Shown here one piece after another: positions 1 through 9,724 of a DNA stretch of 46,634 nucleotides (its first letter is position 1; every line of letters starts with the position of its first letter). The notes under the pieces were generated by a model. The model was not told the DNA's origin, ran no database searches, and worked only from the letters and a program-made list of their open reading frames with translations. The position numbers were made by a program, and so were the translations under genes. The stretch is from Lewinellaceae bacterium (GTDB taxonomy: Bacteria; Bacteroidota; Bacteroidia; Chitinophagales; Saprospiraceae): assembly GCA_029976695.1 (NCBI GenBank), contig JARQTN010000152.1, positions 75,194-121,827 of the forward strand, read 5' to 3'.

Positions 1-173
1 GATTGGAATGTATCGATGATCTTCTTGTCCTGAGTTGCGTCTCCAAGCCCCTGATTCAGGCAGATCTTGACAAGTCTCGGGACCTCCATGATCGATTTAT
101 ACTCAAATTGTTCCATCAACTTCGGAACGACCTCTTCCTGATAAAACTTCTTCAGTCTCGGTTCGTATGCCAT
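1..173 (-). CDS. rplE: 50S ribosomal protein L5 (partial, 3' end outside window)
   Basis: Only the first 57 codons are present; the gene continues past the left edge. The visible N-terminus starts [20 protein letters not shown] and contains the L5 signature [12 protein letters not shown]5 belongs to the central protuberance of the large subunit and binds 5S rRNA. The ATG shares one base with the rplX stop (TGATG), which points to translational coupling and fixes the start. Position after L14-L24 is the standard spc order, so rpsN, rpsH and rplF would be expected further left. Confidence 0.95.
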   Translation of the reverse strand, partial: MAYEPRLKKFYQEEVVPKLMEQFEYKSIMEVPRLVKICLNQGLGDATQDKKIIDTFQ

Positions 174-520
174 CACTTAATAATTTCTCCTGATTTTTTT
201 GAATACCTGACCAGTTTGCCGTTTTCCAGCCTGCGGCCGACCCTGGTGGGTTCACCTGACTTGGGATCAATGACCATGAGCTTGGAAATATGGATCGGGG
301 CAGGGATCTCAACAATCCCCCCTGCATTTTCATTTGTGGGTTTCATGTGTTTCTTCATAATGTTCACATCTTCCACAATAGCTGTATTCTTGTCTGGAAA
401 GACTTCCAGCACACTGCCTTTCTTTCCTTTTTCAGCTCCCCTGATCACCTGGACACGGTCACCTTTCTTGATCTTCAATTTGGGTGAAAACCTTTTCTGA
501 GTTCCTTTCTTCATTGCCAT
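173..520 (-). CDS. rplX: 50S ribosomal protein L24
   Basis: The protein has 115 residues, within the family range. A KOW motif is visible near the N-terminus ([20 protein letters not shown]), followed by the conserved stretch with [14 protein letters not shown]24 is an early-assembly protein that binds the 5' domain of 23S rRNA near the tunnel exit. It sits 12 bases after rplN and overlaps the rplE start by one base, so it is part of the long ribosomal operon. The ATG at 520 gives a normal-length N-terminus ([11 protein letters not shown]). Confidence 0.97.
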   Translation of the reverse strand: MAMKKGTQKRFSPKLKIKKGDRVQVIRGAEKGKKGSVLEVFPDKNTAIVEDVNIMKKHMKPTNENAGGIVEIPAPIHISKLMVIDPKSGEPTRVGRRLENGKLVRYSKKSGEIIK

Positions 521-532
521 GGCTGATCCCGT

Positions 533-898
533 TTAAAGCACTTCTGGTGCAAGTGAAACAATCCTCATATAATCACGCTCGCGCAATTCCCTGGCTACCG
601 GCCCAAAGATCCGGGTTCCCCTCGGCTCATCACTGGCACTTAACAAGACAACGGCATTGTCATCGAACCGGATATACGACCCGTCTTTTCTCCTGATCTC
701 CTTTTTGGTACGGACCACAACAGCTTTTGATACAGTCCCTTTCTTCACTCCACCCGGTGACGCTTCCTTTACGGAAACAACAATCTGGTCTCCTATCGAG
801 GCATACCTCCTGCCGGAGCCACCGAGGACGCGGATGCAAAGCACTTCCTTGGCTCCACTATTGTCCGCTACTTTTAATTTGCTTTCCTGCTGTATCAT
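533..898 (-). CDS. rplN: 50S ribosomal protein L14
   Basis: The protein is 121 residues, essentially the universal L14 length. It starts [19 protein letters not shown] and ends with the conserved [23 protein letters not shown]-type tail. L14 sits on the subunit interface next to L19. The gene is the first of the spc-type block and follows rpsQ with a 34-base gap. Nothing unusual is seen. Confidence 0.98.
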   Translation of the reverse strand: MIQQESKLKVADNSGAKEVLCIRVLGGSGRRYASIGDQIVVSVKEASPGGVKKGTVSKAVVVRTKKEIRRKDGSYIRFDDNAVVLLSASDEPRGTRIFGPVARELRERDYMRIVSLAPEVL

Positions 899-932
899 GA
901 TTCTCTATTATTTCTGTAGATATCGAATTGGT

Positions 933-1193
933 CTATTTGGCTTTTTCTACAATCTCAACCAGCCTCCAGCGCTTCTTCCGGCTCAACGGCCTCGATTCCA
1001 CGATGCGCACGAGATCGCCCTCTCCGCACTGGTTCAACTCATCATGGGCTGTAAACTTCTTTGATTTCTTTACAAACTTCCCATACATCGGGTGGCGAAA
1101 CCTGCGTTCAACCAGCACAGTAATGGTCTTGTCCATTTTATTACTGGAAACGATCCCGATCTGTTGCTTTTTATATTTCTTTTCTTCTGTCAT
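933..1193 (-). CDS. rpsQ: 30S ribosomal protein S17
   Basis: The protein has 86 residues and an OB-fold pattern with the family motif [19 protein letters not shown], then KYGKF-like and [15 protein letters not shown] segments. S17 is a primary binder of the 16S rRNA 5' domain. It ends with the basic segment [20 protein letters not shown] typical of the family. It lies between rpmC and rplN as in other bacteria. Confidence 0.97.
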   Translation of the reverse strand: MTEEKKYKKQQIGIVSSNKMDKTITVLVERRFRHPMYGKFVKKSKKFTAHDELNQCGEGDLVRIVESRPLSRKKRWRLVEIVEKAK

Positions 1194-1226
1194 TCTGATA
1201 GAATTTATACCTGGCAGATAACTCGA

Positions 1227-1487
1227 TTATTTTCTTCTCCGACGATGGCGGATCCGCGATCTGTTCGCAATTTCAGATGCATCCATAGCGGCCAATTCAC
1301 GTCTTCTGATTTCGCTTTTGATCCGGGCAATATCCCTCCTGACCTCACGCAATGAAATTGGATTGTCAAGACCTTTGATCGCATGATCAAATTTCATCTT
1401 GTGATACTGGGTCGTAATTGAATCCAGTTCACTGGTCAAATCTGTATCGGACATTTCCTGTAGTTCGAGAAATTTTTTCGTCGCCAT
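1227..1487 (-). CDS. rpmC: 50S ribosomal protein L29 with basic C-terminal extension
   Basis: The first 65 residues match L29 (start MATKKFLELQEMSDTDL; later ISLREVRRDIARIKSEIRRRE), a two-helix protein at the polypeptide tunnel exit that contacts L23. At 86 residues it is longer than the usual 60-70. The extra C-terminal part ends in SRIRHRRRRK and is very basic. The gene lies 14 bases after rplP. The extension is directly visible; what it does is unknown. Confidence 0.95.
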   Translation of the reverse strand: MATKKFLELQEMSDTDLTSELDSITTQYHKMKFDHAIKGLDNPISLREVRRDIARIKSEIRRRELAAMDASEIANRSRIRHRRRRK

Positions 1488-1501
1488 TTTGGTTCCTTTT
1501 T

Positions 1502-1924
1502 TTAATCTTCAACATAGTCGACCCGAGCGACTGTTTTTGTTTTCACCGGGAGTTTTTGAGCCGCAAGCCGGAGTGCCTCTTCAGCCGTAGCCCTCGGCAC
1601 GCCTGAAAGTTCGAACATGATCCTGCCGGGCTGTACCAGGGCAACATAATGATCCAGCGCACCTTTCCCTTTACCCATCCTTACTTCCTGCGGCTTGCTT
1701 GTGATGGGCTTGTCCGGAAAAATGCGGATCCATACCGTTCCTTCCCTTTTGATGTACCTTGTCATCGCGACACGTGCAGCTTCAATTTGCCTGCTTGTGA
1801 TCCTGCCGTGATCTATTGATTTCAGGCCAAAAGTCCCGAAAGCGATCTTGCTGCCACGGTAGGCCAAGCCCCTGTTTCTCCCCTTTTGCTGCTTGCGATA
1901 TTTTGTCCTCTTAGGCTGTAACAT
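1502..1924 (-). CDS. rplP: 50S ribosomal protein L16
   Basis: The protein has 140 residues and starts [19 protein letters not shown], the classic L16 N-terminus. [20 protein letters not shown] and the following GYV-type region are present. L16 helps position tRNA in the A site. It is separated from rpsC by 93 bases, an unusually wide gap for this operon that holds a candidate promoter box. Confidence 0.98.
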   Translation of the reverse strand: MLQPKRTKYRKQQKGRNRGLAYRGSKIAFGTFGLKSIDHGRITSRQIEAARVAMTRYIKREGTVWIRIFPDKPITSKPQEVRMGKGKGALDHYVALVQPGRIMFELSGVPRATAEEALRLAAQKLPVKTKTVARVDYVED

Positions 1925-1980
1925 GCTTCAAAATTTCTGTTCGAAAAAAGTTATTTTGGATAGGCTCCGGAAAAGTTTCG

Positions 1981-1988
1981 CAAAGGTA
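1981..1988 (-). promoter_or_regulatory. Candidate internal -7 box upstream of rplP
   Basis: The minus strand reads TACCTTTG followed by C, a perfect match to the Bacteroidota TAnnTTTG -7 element. It lies about 57 bases before the rplP start, inside the only wide gap of the ribosomal cluster. No convincing -33 TTG/TTTG is visible at the usual 17-21 base distance, so this may be a weak internal promoter or chance. Confidence 0.35.
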
Positions 1989-2017
1989 CGATCTTTTTAT
2001 AAGTTATAATAGTCAGA

Positions 2018-2728
2018 TTAATTATTTCTACCCCTTCCACGGCCCCTTGATTTCCTGCCTTTATCGCGTTTTCCGAGGCCGGCATTCAGGGACAACTCAC
2101 GTTTCCCTAATACTTCCCCCTTGCAGATCCAGACCTTCACGCCGATTTTACCATATACCGTTTGTGCTTCCTTCAGGCTGTAGTCGATATCTGCACGGAA
2201 TGTATGCAATGGGGTCCTTCCGTCCTTGAACTCCTCCGAGCGAGCCATCTCCGCACCATTGAGCCTGCCGGATATCCGTACCTTGATCCCCTCGGCACCA
2301 GCCCTCATGGAAGACTGGATAGCCATTTTGATGGCGCGACGATAATTGATCCTTGATTCAATCTGCTTGGCGATGGATTCAGCCACGATCGCGGCATCAA
2401 GCTCTGGCTTGCGGATCTCAATGATATTGATCTGGACATCCATGCCTGTCAGCTGGCGAATTTCTTCGCGGATATTATCCACCTCGGTTCCTCCTTTGCC
2501 AATAATGATCCCTGGGCGGGAGGTATGAATGGTGATCGTGATTCTCTTCAGGGTGCGTTCAATGACGATCCTTGCGATCCCGCCTTTCTGGATACGTGCA
2601 TTCAGATACTGCCTGATTTTTGTATCCTGAACGACTTTGGAAGCAAAATCTTTACCTCCAAACCAGTTGGATTCCCATCCCCTGATTATTCCAAGCCTGT
2701 TGCCAATCGGATTTGTCTTCTGACCCAT
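2018..2728 (-). CDS. rpsC: 30S ribosomal protein S3
   Basis: The protein has 236 residues with the S3 start [18 protein letters not shown]. The type II KH domain is visible around residues 60-85 ([20 protein letters not shown]). The C-terminal domain has [20 protein letters not shown] and ends in a Gly/Arg-rich tail ([11 protein letters not shown]). S3 lines the mRNA entry channel. The gene follows rplV after 27 bases. Confidence 0.98.
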   Translation of the reverse strand: MGQKTNPIGNRLGIIRGWESNWFGGKDFASKVVQDTKIRQYLNARIQKGGIARIVIERTLKRITITIHTSRPGIIIGKGGTEVDNIREEIRQLTGMDVQINIIEIRKPELDAAIVAESIAKQIESRINYRRAIKMAIQSSMRAGAEGIKVRISGRLNGAEMARSEEFKDGRTPLHTFRADIDYSLKEAQTVYGKIGVKVWICKGEVLGKRELSLNAGLGKRDKGRKSRGRGRGRNN

Positions 2729-2755
2729 TAGTTTGATTGATTGAGTTTGATTTTA

Positions 2756-3211
2756 TTATTCGTTGTCGTTTTCAACCTGTTCTTCAAGTTCTTCACCGAC
2801 CTCATCGTCTGCATCGATATATTCCACATCATCTTCCGAAGCAGGATACAATTCTTTATCGAGTGGTATGCGGTTTTCCACCACGATCGTAAGATGGTTC
2901 GTTCTTTTCCTGATCCTGTGGGCACGACCATGCGGTGCAGGCCGAAACCTTTTCAACATGGTCCCCTCATCAACCAGGAGCGTTTTAATATAGAGGTCGT
3001 AATCATCAGCACTTACAACCATATCATTTTTGTATTCCCAGTTGGCAATCGCAGACAAAAGGGTCTTTTCAAGCCACTGAGCGGCTTCCTTCTTCGTGTA
3101 CTTTAAAATATTCAGGGCTTCGTCCACATCCTTACCGCGAACATTATCTGCCACCAGCCGCATTTTCCTTGCGGACATGGGGCAACTCTTCAGTTTTGCA
3201 ATAGCTTCCAT
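2756..3211 (-). CDS. rplV: 50S ribosomal protein L22 with acidic C-terminal tail
   Basis: Residues 1-115 are typical L22 (MEAIAKLKSCPMSARKMRLV; RPAPHGRAHRIRKRTNHLTI), whose beta-hairpin reaches into the exit tunnel. The protein is 151 residues instead of about 110. The extra tail is strongly acidic: 15 of its last 27 residues are Asp or Glu. This contrasts with the basic tail of L29 in the same cluster. The tail is read straight from the sequence with no frame break; its role is unknown. Confidence 0.95.
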   Translation of the reverse strand: MEAIAKLKSCPMSARKMRLVADNVRGKDVDEALNILKYTKKEAAQWLEKTLLSAIANWEYKNDMVVSADDYDLYIKTLLVDEGTMLKRFRPAPHGRAHRIRKRTNHLTIVVENRIPLDKELYPASEDDVEYIDADDEVGEELEEQVENDNE

Positions 3212-3231
3212 TTGTCTGAATTATTTAAGTC

Positions 3232-3498
3232 TTATTTCCTGTTTCCAGAATGTCCCTTGAATGTCCTCGTTGGAGAAAATTCTCCAAGCTTGTGTCCAAC
3301 CATGTTTTCGGTGATGAACACCGGCACAAAAGTTTTCCCATTATGGACGGCAATTGTCTGACCGACCATATCAGGAATGATCATTGATGACCGTGACCAG
3401 GTTTTGATCACCGTTTTCTTTTTGTTTGCCCGCGCTTTTTCCACCTTTTTCATAAGCTTGTGGAAAACATATGGTCCTTTCTTTACTGATCTTGCCAT
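3232..3498 (-). CDS. rpsS: 30S ribosomal protein S19
   Basis: The protein has 88 residues and the hallmark motifs [30 protein letters not shown] and [16 protein letters not shown]19 forms a complex with S13 in the head of the small subunit near the A site. It lies 20 bases before rplV and 16 bases after rplB, in standard S10 operon order. Confidence 0.98.
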   Translation of the reverse strand: MARSVKKGPYVFHKLMKKVEKARANKKKTVIKTWSRSSMIIPDMVGQTIAVHNGKTFVPVFITENMVGHKLGEFSPTRTFKGHSGNRK

Positions 3499-3514
3499 GC
3501 TTTCGCTGATTTAA

Positions 3515-4351
3515 TTATTTCTTATTCTTGGTTTTCCTCCTGGAAATGATCAATTTGCTGGAGTATTTATTCTTGCTCCTGGTCTTGTACCCCTTCGCGA
3601 TCAATCCCTTCCTTGATCTTGGGTGGCCTCCTGAAGCCCTTCCTTCACCACCTCCCATCGGGTGATCTACCGGGTTCATGGCAACGCCGCGCACGCGCGG
3701 CCTTCTTCCGAGCCATCTCTTCCGCCCGGCCTTGCCAAGTACTTTCTGGCTGTGGTCAGAATTGGAAACAGATCCGACTGTGGCTTTGCAAGTCAGAAGC
3801 ACCCTGCGCACTTCCCCTGAAGGCAGTTTCACTATGGCATGCTTTCCTTCCCTGCCCATCAATACCCCATAAGATCCCGCACTCCTGGCCAGGATGCCAC
3901 CGTTGCCCGGATGCATCTCGATATTATGAATGACCGCACCGAGGGGGATTTCACTCAGGTACATTGCATTACCGGTCTCAGGTGTGACGCCTTTTCCGGA
4001 ATCAATGGTCATGCCGACCTGAATTCCCTGGGGCGCGAGGATATATCTTTTCTCGCCGTCCTGATATTGCACCAGCGCAATGAAAGCAGACCTGTTCGGA
4101 TCATATTCTACCGTCTTGATCTCAGCGGACATATTCTCCTTGTCACGCTTAAAATCAATGATCCGGTACCTGCGCTTATGACCTCCGCCACGTTGGCGGA
4201 TCGTCATGCGTCCCTGATTATTCCTCCCGCCACTTTTCTTAAGCGGAGCCAGGAGGCTCTTTTCAGGTGTATCGGTAGTCAGTTCCGCAAAGGCATTTCC
4301 GACCAATGTGCGCGTACCTGGGGTAACCGGACTGAACTTTTTAATTGGCAT
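3515..4351 (-). CDS. rplB: 50S ribosomal protein L2
   Basis: The protein is 278 residues, normal for L2. The C-terminal region contains [20 protein letters not shown], which carries the conserved His close to the peptidyl transferase centre, and GHPRSRKG. The N-terminal RNA-binding region has [20 protein letters not shown]. It is one of the most conserved large-subunit proteins and needed for subunit association. Confidence 0.98.
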   Translation of the reverse strand: MPIKKFSPVTPGTRTLVGNAFAELTTDTPEKSLLAPLKKSGGRNNQGRMTIRQRGGGHKRRYRIIDFKRDKENMSAEIKTVEYDPNRSAFIALVQYQDGEKRYILAPQGIQVGMTIDSGKGVTPETGNAMYLSEIPLGAVIHNIEMHPGNGGILARSAGSYGVLMGREGKHAIVKLPSGEVRRVLLTCKATVGSVSNSDHSQKVLGKAGRKRWLGRRPRVRGVAMNPVDHPMGGGEGRASGGHPRSRKGLIAKGYKTRSKNKYSSKLIISRRKTKNKK

Positions 4352-4391
4352 AACTCAATTTTTATAATCTTCTGTAATTCAGAGGGTTCAT

Positions 4392-4688
4392 TTAAATGTC
4401 ACCGAAGTGATCAATTACTTCACCATCAGCCAGGGTCACAACAGCCTTTTTATAGGCAGATTTGCGTCCTGTCAGGATACCGGACCTGGTTGACCTGTTT
4501 TTCTGTTTTGCAGGCATGACCAGCGTATTGACTGATTCCACAGTTACACTGTACAGATCCTCTACGGCTTTACGGATCTCAATTTTATTCGCTTTCTTGT
4601 CCACCACAAAGCTGTACTGATTCCTTTCTTCGGACAGGGTTTCTGCCTTCTCAGTGATCAACGGCTTGATTAAAATAGTTTTCGGCAT
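4392..4688 (-). CDS. rplW: 50S ribosomal protein L23
   Basis: The protein has 98 residues with the L23 pattern (ILIKPLITEKAETLSEERNQ; FVVDKKANKIEIRKAVEDLY; KKAVVTLADGEVI). L23 sits at the tunnel exit and is the docking site for trigger factor and SRP. It starts 11 bases after rplD ends. The loop after VNTLVMPAKQKNR is typical of the family. Confidence 0.96.
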   Translation of the reverse strand: MPKTILIKPLITEKAETLSEERNQYSFVVDKKANKIEIRKAVEDLYSVTVESVNTLVMPAKQKNRSTRSGILTGRKSAYKKAVVTLADGEVIDHFGDI

Positions 4689-4699
4689 AGCTCAGATAT

Positions 4700-5335
4700 T
4701 TAAAGGCTTTCAGGTGCAAATTTTTCCCTGATCATCGAGACTGCATTTTCCGATATGATCAGCTTGTTCGCATTCATGATTGCATAGGTATTCAAATCGG
4801 AAGCATTGATGACACTGGCATCCTGAATATTTCGGGATGAGAGGTACAGGTTGTGATCGTACCCCGAAACAACGACCAATGCTTTATTACTAGCCTCAAG
4901 ATTATTCAGGATTTTTACGAATTCTCTTGTCTTTGGAGTCTCCAGCGTAAAGTCTTCAAGAACGATCAATTGACCTCCCTGAGCCTTAGCTGACAGTGCA
5001 GACCTCCGGGCCAGTTGTTTGACTTTCTTGTTCAGACGCACATCGTAATTGCGCGGCCTAGGGCCAAACACGCGACCACCCTTCCTGAAGAGAGGGTTCT
5101 TCAGCGAACCGGCACGTGCGGTACCTGTTCCCTTCTGTCGTTTGATCTTCCTTGTTGAAAAGGATATTTCTCCCTTTTCTTTCGTCTTGTGCGTCCCCTG
5201 CCTTTGCCTTGCCAGGTATTGCTTCACAGAAAGGTAGATCGCATGTTCATTCGGTGCAATCTCAAAAACTTCACCGGGCAATTCAACCGTGCGACCTGTT
5301 TTCTCCCCCTGAATATTTAATACATCTACAGTCAT
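4700..5335 (-). CDS. rplD: 50S ribosomal protein L4
   Basis: The protein has 211 residues. The signature region KRQKGTGTARAGSLKNPLFR and GGRVFGPRPRNYDVRLNKKV is present, corresponding to the loop that lines the exit tunnel. In E. coli L4 is also the autogenous regulator of the S10 operon; no comparable leader hairpin was recognised here. The ATG at 5335 lies 6 bases from the rplC stop. Confidence 0.98.
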   Translation of the reverse strand: MTVDVLNIQGEKTGRTVELPGEVFEIAPNEHAIYLSVKQYLARQRQGTHKTKEKGEISFSTRKIKRQKGTGTARAGSLKNPLFRKGGRVFGPRPRNYDVRLNKKVKQLARRSALSAKAQGGQLIVLEDFTLETPKTREFVKILNNLEASNKALVVVSGYDHNLYLSSRNIQDASVINASDLNTYAIMNANKLIISENAVSMIREKFAPESL

Positions 5336-5341
5336 GATGCG

Positions 5342-5962
5342 TTACTTTTCAATGATTACAATAGATCCTTTATGTCCCGGCACTGCTCCTTTGATCAGGA
5401 TAAGATTCTGTTCAGGGAACAATTTCAATACCTGCAAATTCTTCACTTTCACGCGTTTACCTCCGGTGCGACCAGCCATCCGCATGCCCTTGAAGACCTT
5501 ACTCGGATAAGAAGATGCACCGATTGAACCAGGCGCGCGCATTCTGTTATGCTGCCCGTGCGTGGCGTCACCAACTCCCCGGAACCCATGCCTTTTCACA
5601 ACCCCCTGGAAACCTTTTCCTTTGCTGGTCCCAATCGCGTTGACAATATCTCCTTCAGCGAAGACCTCGTCCATGGAGATGAGATCACCGAGTGATTTAT
5701 CAATTCCAAAATTCCGGAACTCGACAACCTTTGATTTAGGGCCCGTTTTGGCACGATCGAAATGACCCATCAAGGCTTTGCTCGTATTCTTGGCCTTGGC
5801 ATCCCCAAAACCAAGTTGGGTTGCATCATATCCATCGGTTTCAACAGTTTTCCTCTGTGTCACGACATTGGGGTTCGCCTGGATGATGGTACAGGGAATG
5901 TTTTTCCCCTCCTCATCAAAGATGCTTGTCATCCCAATCTTTTTACCAATGAGTCCGTTCAC
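5342..5962 (-). CDS. rplC: 50S ribosomal protein L3
   Basis: The protein has 206 residues with the L3 start [19 protein letters not shown] and the extended loop [20 protein letters not shown] and [11 protein letters not shown], which includes the Gln methylated in E. coli L3. L3 initiates large-subunit assembly and reaches the peptidyl transferase centre. A 122-base non-coding spacer separates it from rpsJ; nothing else was recognised there. Confidence 0.98.
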   Translation of the reverse strand: MNGLIGKKIGMTSIFDEEGKNIPCTIIQANPNVVTQRKTVETDGYDATQLGFGDAKAKNTSKALMGHFDRAKTGPKSKVVEFRNFGIDKSLGDLISMDEVFAEGDIVNAIGTSKGKGFQGVVKRHGFRGVGDATHGQHNRMRAPGSIGASSYPSKVFKGMRMAGRTGGKRVKVKNLQVLKLFPEQNLILIKGAVPGHKGSIVIIEK

Positions 5963-6084
5963 TTTTAAAAAATTTAATTTTCAAATGTCATTCCGTCAAA
6001 CCTATGGACACCTTGCGGCGCCAGAGGTACTCAAAGCCATCAACATGTTTTGCGACAACTGGCGAGCAGGTCGCAGGCTGATGC

Positions 6085-6393
6085 TTAGGTCAGCTTAACC
6101 TGGATATCAACACCTGAGGGGAGCTCCAGTTTGGAGAGCGCATCCACCGTCTTTTGAGTAGGCGTGTAAATCTCGATCAAGCGTTTATGCGTCCTTAACT
6201 GGAACTGCTCACGAGATTTCTTATTTACGTGCGGTGAACGCAGAACTGTAAATACTTCTTTCTCGGTGGGCAGCGGAATCGGACCAGTTACAACAGCACC
6301 GCTGTTGCGAACTGTCTTTACAATCTTTTCTGTCGATTTGTCGACCAGATTATGATCGTAAGAACGCAGTTTAATCCGAATTTTTTGATTCAT
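6085..6393 (-). CDS. rpsJ: 30S ribosomal protein S10
   Basis: The protein has 102 residues, starting [20 protein letters not shown] and containing [20 protein letters not shown] and the loop [13 protein letters not shown]10 (NusE) belongs to the 30S head and also acts in transcription antitermination with NusB. It directly follows fusA with a 45-base gap. In E. coli tuf follows fusA and the S10 operon is separate, so this arrangement fuses the two. Confidence 0.98.
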   Translation of the reverse strand: MNQKIRIKLRSYDHNLVDKSTEKIVKTVRNSGAVVTGPIPLPTEKEVFTVLRSPHVNKKSREQFQLRTHKRLIEIYTPTQKTVDALSKLELPSGVDIQVKLT

Positions 6394-6438
6394 ACCTCAA
6401 CCTAAATTATAATCAAATTGATCTATCCAATTCTTACT

Positions 6439-8574
6439 TTACACATTCACTTCCCCCCGTGCTTTTTCGATCACAGTATCTGCGATGTTTTTCGGCACCG
6501 GAGCATAGTGAGAAAATTCCATGGTCGAACTTGCACGACCGGATGTAATCGTCCTGAGTTGCGTGACATAACCGAACATTTCAGACAATGGAACTTCGCC
6601 AAGGATTGCGACAGCACCACCGGCCCTCGATTTCTGCCCTTTCGGCACACCTCTTCTCCTGTTCAGGTCACCAATCACAGCGCCCACATACTCCTCAGGG
6701 GAGACGATTTCAAGTTTCATGATCGGCTCAAGCAATACAGGCTTGCATTTTGACGCAGCAGCCCTGAAACCCTCTTTTGCACAAAGCTCAAAGGCAATGG
6801 GTTTGGAGTCAACAGGGTGTGTGGCTCCATCGTACAGCCTGACTTTCATGCTGTCGATGCTGAAGCTCGCAAGAACCCCATTTTCCATCATGGCATTGAA
6901 GCCTTTCACGATTGAAGGGAAGTACTCTTTTGGGATGGACCCCCCTACGATGTTATTGACAAACTGAAGCTTCACCTTGCCGCTTTTGAAGTCTTCACTT
7001 TCAAGGAATTCTTCATCAGCAGGGCCCAGCTCAAACTGCATTTGTGCAAACAAACCGGCACCTCCGGACTGTTTCTTCAATCTTTCTGTATGATCAACGG
7101 TTGCTGTCAATGCTTCCTTGTAGTTCACCTGGGGTGCACCCTGGTTGCATTCAACCTTGAATTCACGCCTTAACCTGTCGACAATGATTTCCAGGTGAAG
7201 TTCACCCATGCCGCTGATAATGGTCTGATTCGTGTCCTCATCATACCTGACCCGAAATGTCGGATCCTCTTCTGCAAGCTTGGCCAAAGCCATGCCCAAT
7301 TTATCGAGATCTTTCTGTGATTTTGGCTCAACGGCGACACCGATCACAGGATCGGGGAAAGTCATGCTCTCAAGCACGATCGGTTTGTCCAGGTCGCAGA
7401 GCGTATCACCTGTCCTGAGGTCCTTGAACCCAACACCTGCGGCGATGTCACCTGCTTCGACTACATCGATCGGATTTTGCTTGTTTGCGTGCATTTGATA
7501 CAAACGTGATATCCTCTCCTTGTTTCCGGTCCTTGTATTCAGGATATATGAACCAGCCTCGAGCCTGCCGGAGTAGACGCGAAAAAATGCGAGTCTTCCG
7601 ACATACGGATCGGTTGCAATCTTGAATGCGAGCGCGGCAAATGGTTCATTCACATCAGGTTTCCGCACTTCCACTTCTTCTGTGTCGGGATTGACCCCTT
7701 CAATTGCCTCCACATCAAGCGGCGAAGGCATAAACGCACAAACGGCATCAAGAAGCGCCTGGACACCTTTATTTTTAAACGCAGAACCGCACATCATCGG
7801 CACAATACTCATATCACATACAGCTGCGCGGATTGCTGAACGAATTTCATCTGCTGAAATAGAATCAGGATCCTCAAAATATTTCTCCATGAGGGACTCA
7901 TCATACTCGGCAACTGCTTCAAGGAGCTTTTCTCTGTATTCTTCAACGGTATCCACCAGGTCAGCCGGAATGTCCACGACCTCGAATGTCATTCCCATAT
8001 CATCCTCGTTCCAGACGATCGCCTGGTTGGTGATCAGGTCAACCACACCTTTGAAGGTTTCTTCAGCCCCAATCGGTATCTGGAGAGGAACAGCATTTGC
8101 GCCGAGCTTCTCTTTCACATCATTGACGACATTGAAAAAGTCTGCTCCCGAACGGTCCATTTTATTGACGAAACCGATCCTTGGCACACGGTACCTGTCA
8201 GCCTGCCTCCAAACAGTTTCAGATTGTGGCTCAACGCCGGAAACGGCACAAAACAAAGCGACTGTGCCATCAAGTACACGCAATGACCTTTCTACCTCGA
8301 CGGTAAAGTCAACGTGTCCCGGAGTATCGATGATATTGATCGAATAAGGCTGGTCTTTCCATTTCCAGGAAGTCTTTGTGGCAGCAGAAGTGATCGTAAT
8401 CCCCCTTTCCTGTTCCTGTTCCATCCAGTCCATCGTTGCCGCACCATCATGTACCTCGCCTATCTTGTGGCTGATGCCGGTATAGTACAGGACCCGCTCA
8501 GTCGTCGTTGTCTTTCCAGCATCGATGTGTGCTGCGATTCCAATGTTTCTGGTATATTTTAGGTCTTTATTCAT
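6439..8574 (-). CDS. fusA: Translation elongation factor G
   Basis: The protein has 711 residues, normal for EF-G. The GTPase motifs are visible: G1 [16 protein letters not shown] near residue 15, G2-region [13 protein letters not shown]3 DTPGHVDF and G4 NKMDR. Domain IV/V segments include [15 protein letters not shown] and [23 protein letters not shown] drives ribosomal translocation and, with RRF, ribosome recycling. It lies between rpsG and rpsJ with short gaps on both sides and no tuf. Confidence 0.98.
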   Translation of the reverse strand: MNKDLKYTRNIGIAAHIDAGKTTTTERVLYYTGISHKIGEVHDGAATMDWMEQEQERGITITSAATKTSWKWKDQPYSINIIDTPGHVDFTVEVERSLRVLDGTVALFCAVSGVEPQSETVWRQADRYRVPRIGFVNKMDRSGADFFNVVNDVKEKLGANAVPLQIPIGAEETFKGVVDLITNQAIVWNEDDMGMTFEVVDIPADLVDTVEEYREKLLEAVAEYDESLMEKYFEDPDSISADEIRSAIRAAVCDMSIVPMMCGSAFKNKGVQALLDAVCAFMPSPLDVEAIEGVNPDTEEVEVRKPDVNEPFAALAFKIATDPYVGRLAFFRVYSGRLEAGSYILNTRTGNKERISRLYQMHANKQNPIDVVEAGDIAAGVGFKDLRTGDTLCDLDKPIVLESMTFPDPVIGVAVEPKSQKDLDKLGMALAKLAEEDPTFRVRYDEDTNQTIISGMGELHLEIIVDRLRREFKVECNQGAPQVNYKEALTATVDHTERLKKQSGGAGLFAQMQFELGPADEEFLESEDFKSGKVKLQFVNNIVGGSIPKEYFPSIVKGFNAMMENGVLASFSIDSMKVRLYDGATHPVDSKPIAFELCAKEGFRAAASKCKPVLLEPIMKLEIVSPEEYVGAVIGDLNRRRGVPKGQKSRAGGAVAILGEVPLSEMFGYVTQLRTITSGRASSTMEFSHYAPVPKNIADTVIEKARGEVNV

Positions 8575-8601
8575 GATGATCGTATCAGCAAGATGGTTAA
8601 A

Positions 8602-9069
8602 TTATACGCGGAAATGTGCAAAGGCCCTGTTTGATTCGGCCATTCTGTGTGTATCTTCCTTCCTTTTTACTGCAGCGCCTTCACCCTTGCTTGCAGCGAT
8701 CAGCTCGTTGGCCAGTTTTTCAGCCATTCCTTTGCCGCTCCTTTCCCGTGAAAAACGGATGAGCCATTTCATCCCGATGGAGATCTTCCGGCTTGGATGG
8801 ATCTCAGTAGGGATCTGGAAGGTTGCCCCCCCGATCCTCCTGCTGCGTACCTCCACCTGAGGCATGGCATTGTTCAGTGCTTTCTTCCACACTTCATGCT
8901 CATTCTCTCCCGTCTTTTCCTTGATGATGTCCATAGCATCATAAAAGAGCTTGAAGGCAACTCCCTTCTTTCCCCTCCACATCAGGTTATTGACAAATTT
9001 GGTGACCATGGTATCCTGGTACCTTGGATCAGGTTGAATGACTCTTAATTTTGGCTTCCTTTTCCTCAT
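8602..9069 (-). CDS. rpsG: 30S ribosomal protein S7
   Basis: The protein has 155 residues with [20 protein letters not shown], the family motif [20 protein letters not shown] and a C-terminal [14 protein letters not shown]7 organises the 3' major domain of 16S rRNA and lines the E site; in E. coli it represses the str operon. Gap to rpsL is 31 bases. The N-terminus [17 protein letters not shown] is Bacteroidota-like. Confidence 0.97.
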   Translation of the reverse strand: MRKRKPKLRVIQPDPRYQDTMVTKFVNNLMWRGKKGVAFKLFYDAMDIIKEKTGENEHEVWKKALNNAMPQVEVRSRRIGGATFQIPTEIHPSRKISIGMKWLIRFSRERSGKGMAEKLANELIAASKGEGAAVKRKEDTHRMAESNRAFAHFRV

Positions 9070-9100
9070 TCTGATATCAAGTGTAAGCGTTCAGTTTATA

Positions 9101-9475
9101 TTATTTCTTTGGTCTCTTGGTACCATACTTTGACCGGCTCTGAAGTCGATCTGAAACACCTGCTGTGTCAAGTGCCCCGCGTACGATTGTATACCTTACG
9201 CCAGGAAGATCTTTCACACGGCCGCCCCGGATCAGGACGATTGAGTGCTCCTGGAGATTGTGTCCCTCCCCGGGAATATATGCAATCACCTCAATTCCAT
9301 TCGTGAGCCTGACTTTTGCTACCTTCCGCAGTGCTGAGTTCGGCTTCTTTGGTGTTGTCGTATAAACACGGGTACAAACCCCCCTTTTCTGCGGACAGCC
9401 TGCAAGCGCACGTGATTTACTTTTGGTGATCACCTGCTTTCTTCCTTTTTTTACAAGCTGGTTGATCGTAGGCAT
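9101..9475 (-). CDS. rpsL: 30S ribosomal protein S12
   Basis: The protein has 124 residues and starts [15 protein letters not shown]. The streptomycin-determining positions look wild type: lysines in [13 protein letters not shown] (residues 43-44) and in [12 protein letters not shown], where the Asp is the usual methylthiolation site. S12 monitors codon-anticodon pairing at the decoding centre. It is the first gene of the cluster, with a consensus promoter upstream. Confidence 0.98.
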   Translation of the reverse strand: MPTINQLVKKGRKQVITKSKSRALAGCPQKRGVCTRVYTTTPKKPNSALRKVAKVRLTNGIEVIAYIPGEGHNLQEHSIVLIRGGRVKDLPGVRYTIVRGALDTAGVSDRLQSRSKYGTKRPKK

Positions 9476-9532
9476 ACGTTATAAATTATACTTGTTAACA
9501 ATTATTAGATATAGCTTTTTCAAAAGCGAATG

Positions 9533-9563
9533 CAAAGATATGACTATTTTACCGATTACCAAA
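9533..9563 (-). promoter_or_regulatory. Promoter of the rpsL-fusA-S10-spc cluster
   Basis: On the minus strand TTTG (9563-9560), a 19-base spacer and TATCTTTG followed by CA (9540-9533) match the Bacteroidota sigma-A consensus TTTG-N19-TAnnTTTG exactly. Transcription would start near 9526, giving a leader of about 50 bases before the rpsL ATG. No other equally good promoter is visible in the cluster. Confidence 0.7.
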
Positions 9564-9724
9564 TACCGGATTTACTTTTTACATCTACTAAAGCCGGCAC
9601 ATATTGACTCCTTCAAATTGACTGCCCGGATGGCTGTTTACCAATTTAAATTTTGACTATTGGCCTGGCTGCAATTCTTTCCCGGAAGACCTGCGCGTTA
9701 CTGAATTGACAAAAGACGAGTAAA

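Noticed and set aside
7622-8347. Open frame of 241 codons on the plus strand opposite fusA
   Set aside because: Ser/Thr-rich translation without recognisable domain, lying fully antisense to an intact EF-G gene; a codon-usage shadow. The same holds for plus-strand frames opposite rplB (3839-4519) and the minus-strand frames opposite ftsK (24762-25454) and hutU (20963-21691).
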